This document shows positions 5,447-6,492 of a DNA stretch of 6,492 nucleotides, in pieces. The notes beneath the pieces were generated by a model that saw only the letters and a list, made by a program, of their open reading frames with translations, was not told the DNA's origin and searched no databases. The translations under genes were made by a program, and so were the position numbers. Origin of the DNA: an uncultured Clostridia bacterium (GTDB lineage Bacteria > Bacillota > Clostridia > Oscillospirales > CAG-272); contig CAMGRB010000081.1 in the NCBI GenBank assembly GCA_946061315.1, positions 1 through 6,492 on the forward strand, read 5' to 3'. Position 1 is the stretch's first letter; every line of letters starts with the position of its first letter.

Positions 5447-6142
5447 ATGAAAGCAGTATTAAGTAAGCTTATAAGTGAAAAATTCAATAAAGTAACGGGA
5501 ATTGAAGTTTTGCCGCTTGAGGCTTTTTGCGACCTTGATGCTCCCGTGTCCTCCCACGCGGATATGCTCATTTGCTTAATTGAAAAAACCGTATTTTGCT
5601 ATGAGAAATACTGCCTTGAAAACTCCCTCGTTTTCGATAAAATATCAAGCCTCGGATATAATATTGTAAAGGTGAAAAAGCCTTGCGCAAAAGAGTATCC
5701 CCATGATATTGCACTAAACGTTCTGGTTATGGGCAAAACTCTTTTTTGCAATATAAAAAATACCGCTGAGGAGATAATAAATTTTGCAAAATCAAACGGA
5801 TATAAAATTGTAAACGTAAAGCAGGGATATTCCGCTTGCAGCACTCTGGCACTTGACGAGCGCCATGCAATAAGCGCAGACCCGTCAATTATAAACGCAT
5901 TAAAGAGAGAAGGCAAAAAAGTGCTTGAAATCTCGCCCGATGGAATTTTACTTGACGGTTACGGTTGCGGCTTTATAGGCGGTGCAAGCGGAATTTCGGG
6001 CAAAAAAGTTTATTTTTTCGGCGATTATAATTCTCATCCGAGCCACGCCGAAATTGATGCGTTTCTTAACAAAAACGGATTTGAGCCGATAGAAATACCC
6101 TATAAAAAATTGTGCGATTTTGGCGGAATTAAATTTTTATGA
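5447..6142 (+). CDS. GME-fold protein of unknown function (DUF6873-like)
   Basis: This 231-residue protein resembles, from memory, the clostridial DUF6873 family, assigned to the guanidino-group-modifying enzyme (GME) fold of arginine deiminases and dimethylarginine hydrolases. Features that fit are repeated strand-helix units ending in polar motifs: SSHADMLIC (35-43), NVLVMGKTLFCN (91-102), QGYSACSTLALDERHAISAD (126-145), LLDGYGCGFIGG (168-179) and NSHPSHAEID (195-204). C131, C174, H37, H140 and the H197/H200 pair are candidate functional residues, but I cannot align a catalytic triad with confidence. There is no signal peptide or membrane helix, so it is probably cytoplasmic. The ATG at 5447 follows GGGGAG (5437-5442). 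The frame stays open to 5396, but that start would run through the rpmB terminator. No separate promoter is visible. Confidence 0.75.
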   Translation: MKAVLSKLISEKFNKVTGIEVLPLEAFCDLDAPVSSHADMLICLIEKTVFCYEKYCLENSLVFDKISSLGYNIVKVKKPCAKEYPHDIALNVLVMGKTLFCNIKNTAEEIINFAKSNGYKIVNVKQGYSACSTLALDERHAISADPSIINALKREGKKVLEISPDGILLDGYGCGFIGGASGISGKKVYFFGDYNSHPSHAEIDAFLNKNGFEPIEIPYKKLCDFGGIKFL

Positions 6143-6176
6143 TATGTATTTTTCATTCTTAAAGCGATAATAATAA

Positions 6177-6203
6177 TTTCAAACGGAGCAATTCGTTTGG
6201 AAA
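6177..6203 (+). promoter_or_regulatory. Hairpin just upstream of the Asn/Gln-rich ORF
   Basis: CAAACG (6180-6185) pairs with CGTTTG (6194-6199) around an eight-base loop, and TTT (6177-6179) pairs with AAA (6201-6203) across a one-base bulge. The distal arm touches the AAGGA site (6202-6206) of the next ORF, so the fold could affect its translation. That role is inferred. I see no clear promoter between 6143 and 6176. Confidence 0.4.
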
Positions 6204-6216
6204 GGATGAAAAAGTC

Positions 6217-6378
6217 GTGAAAAACAATAATCAGCAGAACCAGAATCAGCAAAATCAAAACCAACAGAACCAAAACCAGAACAGACAGAATCAGCAGAAT
6301 CAGCAAAATCAGAACCAGAACCGTCAGAAACAGCAAAACCAGAGCCAGAACAGAAAAGAGCAGAACCAACAGGACTGA
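6217..6378 (+). CDS. Small Asn/Gln-rich low-complexity protein, function unknown
   Basis: A GTG start opens a 53-residue frame ending in TGA at 6376-6378. The product begins MKNNNQQNQNQQ; 18 Asn and 25 Gln make up about 81 percent of it. The rest are mostly Arg and Lys, more frequent towards the C-terminus, and it ends in QNQQD. There is no hydrophobic segment or cysteine. Support for a real gene: AAGGA at 6202-6206 upstream (about ten bases, somewhat far), mixed use of CAG/CAA and AAC/AAT rather than a fixed DNA repeat, and a good terminator 42 bases after the stop. I recall similar Asn/Gln-rich short proteins annotated as hypothetical in Clostridia. A competing ATG at 6206 gives only four codons. 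The gene could be co-transcribed with the GME-fold gene 74 bases upstream. Confidence 0.65.
   Translation: MKNNNQQNQNQQNQNQQNQNQNRQNQQNQQNQNQNRQKQQNQSQNRKEQNQQD
6232..6372 (+). repeat. Degenerate CAG/CAA-AAC/AAT triplet repeat tract
   Basis: The DNA consists almost wholly of interspersed Gln and Asn codons, giving imperfect 6- and 9-base units such as CAGAAC and CAGCAAAAT. It forms the body of the small Asn/Gln-rich ORF. A long opposite-strand frame through it is only a by-product of the composition. Confidence 0.75.
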
Positions 6379-6420
6379 CAAAGAAAAGACCTCGGTTTTG
6401 ACAAATTACGAAGATTTAAG

Positions 6421-6449
6421 AAAACCCACTGCAAGACGGTGGGTTTTTT
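6421..6449 (+). terminator. Intrinsic terminator after the Asn/Gln-rich ORF
   Basis: AAAACCCAC (6421-6429) pairs with GTGGGTTTT (6439-6447) around a nine-base loop and is followed by T to 6449. It ends the transcript carrying the Asn/Gln-rich ORF and possibly the GME-fold gene. Confidence 0.9.
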
Positions 6450-6462
6450 CTGTCAAAAAATA

Positions 6463-6485
6463 TTGTAAAAGTACTTGTAAAAGTA
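6463..6485. repeat. Tandem direct repeat TTGTAAAAGTA, 12-base period
   Basis: TTGTAAAAGTA occurs at 6463-6473 and again at 6475-6485, separated by one C. It lies between the last terminator and the window edge, in AT-rich sequence that may be the start of the next gene's regulatory region. No promoter can be assigned with confidence. Confidence 0.6.
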
Positions 6486-6492
6486 ACAAATG

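Noticed and set aside
6100..6381. Minus-strand 93-residue frame encoding an almost wholly Leu/Val/Ile-rich product
   Set aside because: It is the reverse complement of the Asn/Gln codon tract (GTT/CTG-type codons) and overlaps the end of the GME-fold gene. It has no support as a gene.
6398..6426. TTGACA at 6398-6403 as a promoter for a downstream gene
   Set aside because: The position 17 bases downstream reads AAAACC, not a -10 box, and falls within the terminator stem.
1..6492. CRISPR array, insertion sequence, phage or defence island
   Set aside because: No regularly spaced repeats, transposase, integrase or known defence protein are visible. RadC and MutS-like proteins alone do not define a mobile or defence system.

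Overview
The window looks like ordinary chromosome of a low-to-moderate GC member of the Bacillota, most likely class Clostridia. The evidence is strong AAGGAGG-type ribosome binding sites, clean TTGNNN/TANNNT promoters, simple hairpin-plus-T-run terminators, a four-cysteine ribosomal protein L28 of clostridial type, heavy use of ATA isoleucine codons, and a MutS-like ATPase and a GME-fold protein that I associate with Clostridia. No phage, transposon, CRISPR or plasmid genes are visible. I cannot place it more precisely than class from the sequence alone.

Layout. At 1-73 (minus) is tRNA-Arg(CCU), lacking only its discriminator base at the window edge, with its own promoter (125-153) and a long hairpin in the leader. 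At 168-1842 (minus) a two-gene unit encodes a membrane-anchored family 2 glycosyltransferase followed, one base after its stop codon, by a RadC-family JAMM protein. Its promoter (1873-1901) faces away from the promoter (1952-1980) of a plus-strand zinc-ribbon/TM2 membrane protein (2033-2488). That gene converges with a sugar phosphate isomerase/epimerase-like TIM barrel (2520-3353, minus), and the two share one bidirectional terminator (2493-2516). A second divergent promoter pair (3371-3456) serves the TIM barrel and a short MutS-family ATPase (3490-5094, plus). Next come rpmB (5201-5389, plus) with promoter and terminator, a GME-fold (DUF6873-like) protein (5447-6142) starting just after that terminator, and a tiny Asn/Gln-rich ORF (6217-6378) ending in a terminator (6421-6449). 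The window closes in an AT-rich stretch with a tandem 12-base repeat.

How they fit together. These are mostly small, independent transcription units, and I see no single pathway linking them. Housekeeping functions (tRNA-Arg, L28) sit between genes for lipid-linked sugar transfer, a membrane protein of unknown role, a sugar isomerase-like enzyme, and two proteins related to DNA repair families (RadC, MutS-like) whose actual roles are unsettled. All six promoters I can recognise have a 17-base spacer and a TGN extended -10. The least explained items are the Asn/Gln-rich peptide, the GME-fold protein, the non-canonical MutS-like ATPase and the symmetric divergent promoter region at 1896-1957. 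I do not see convincing evidence of a new multi-gene system.
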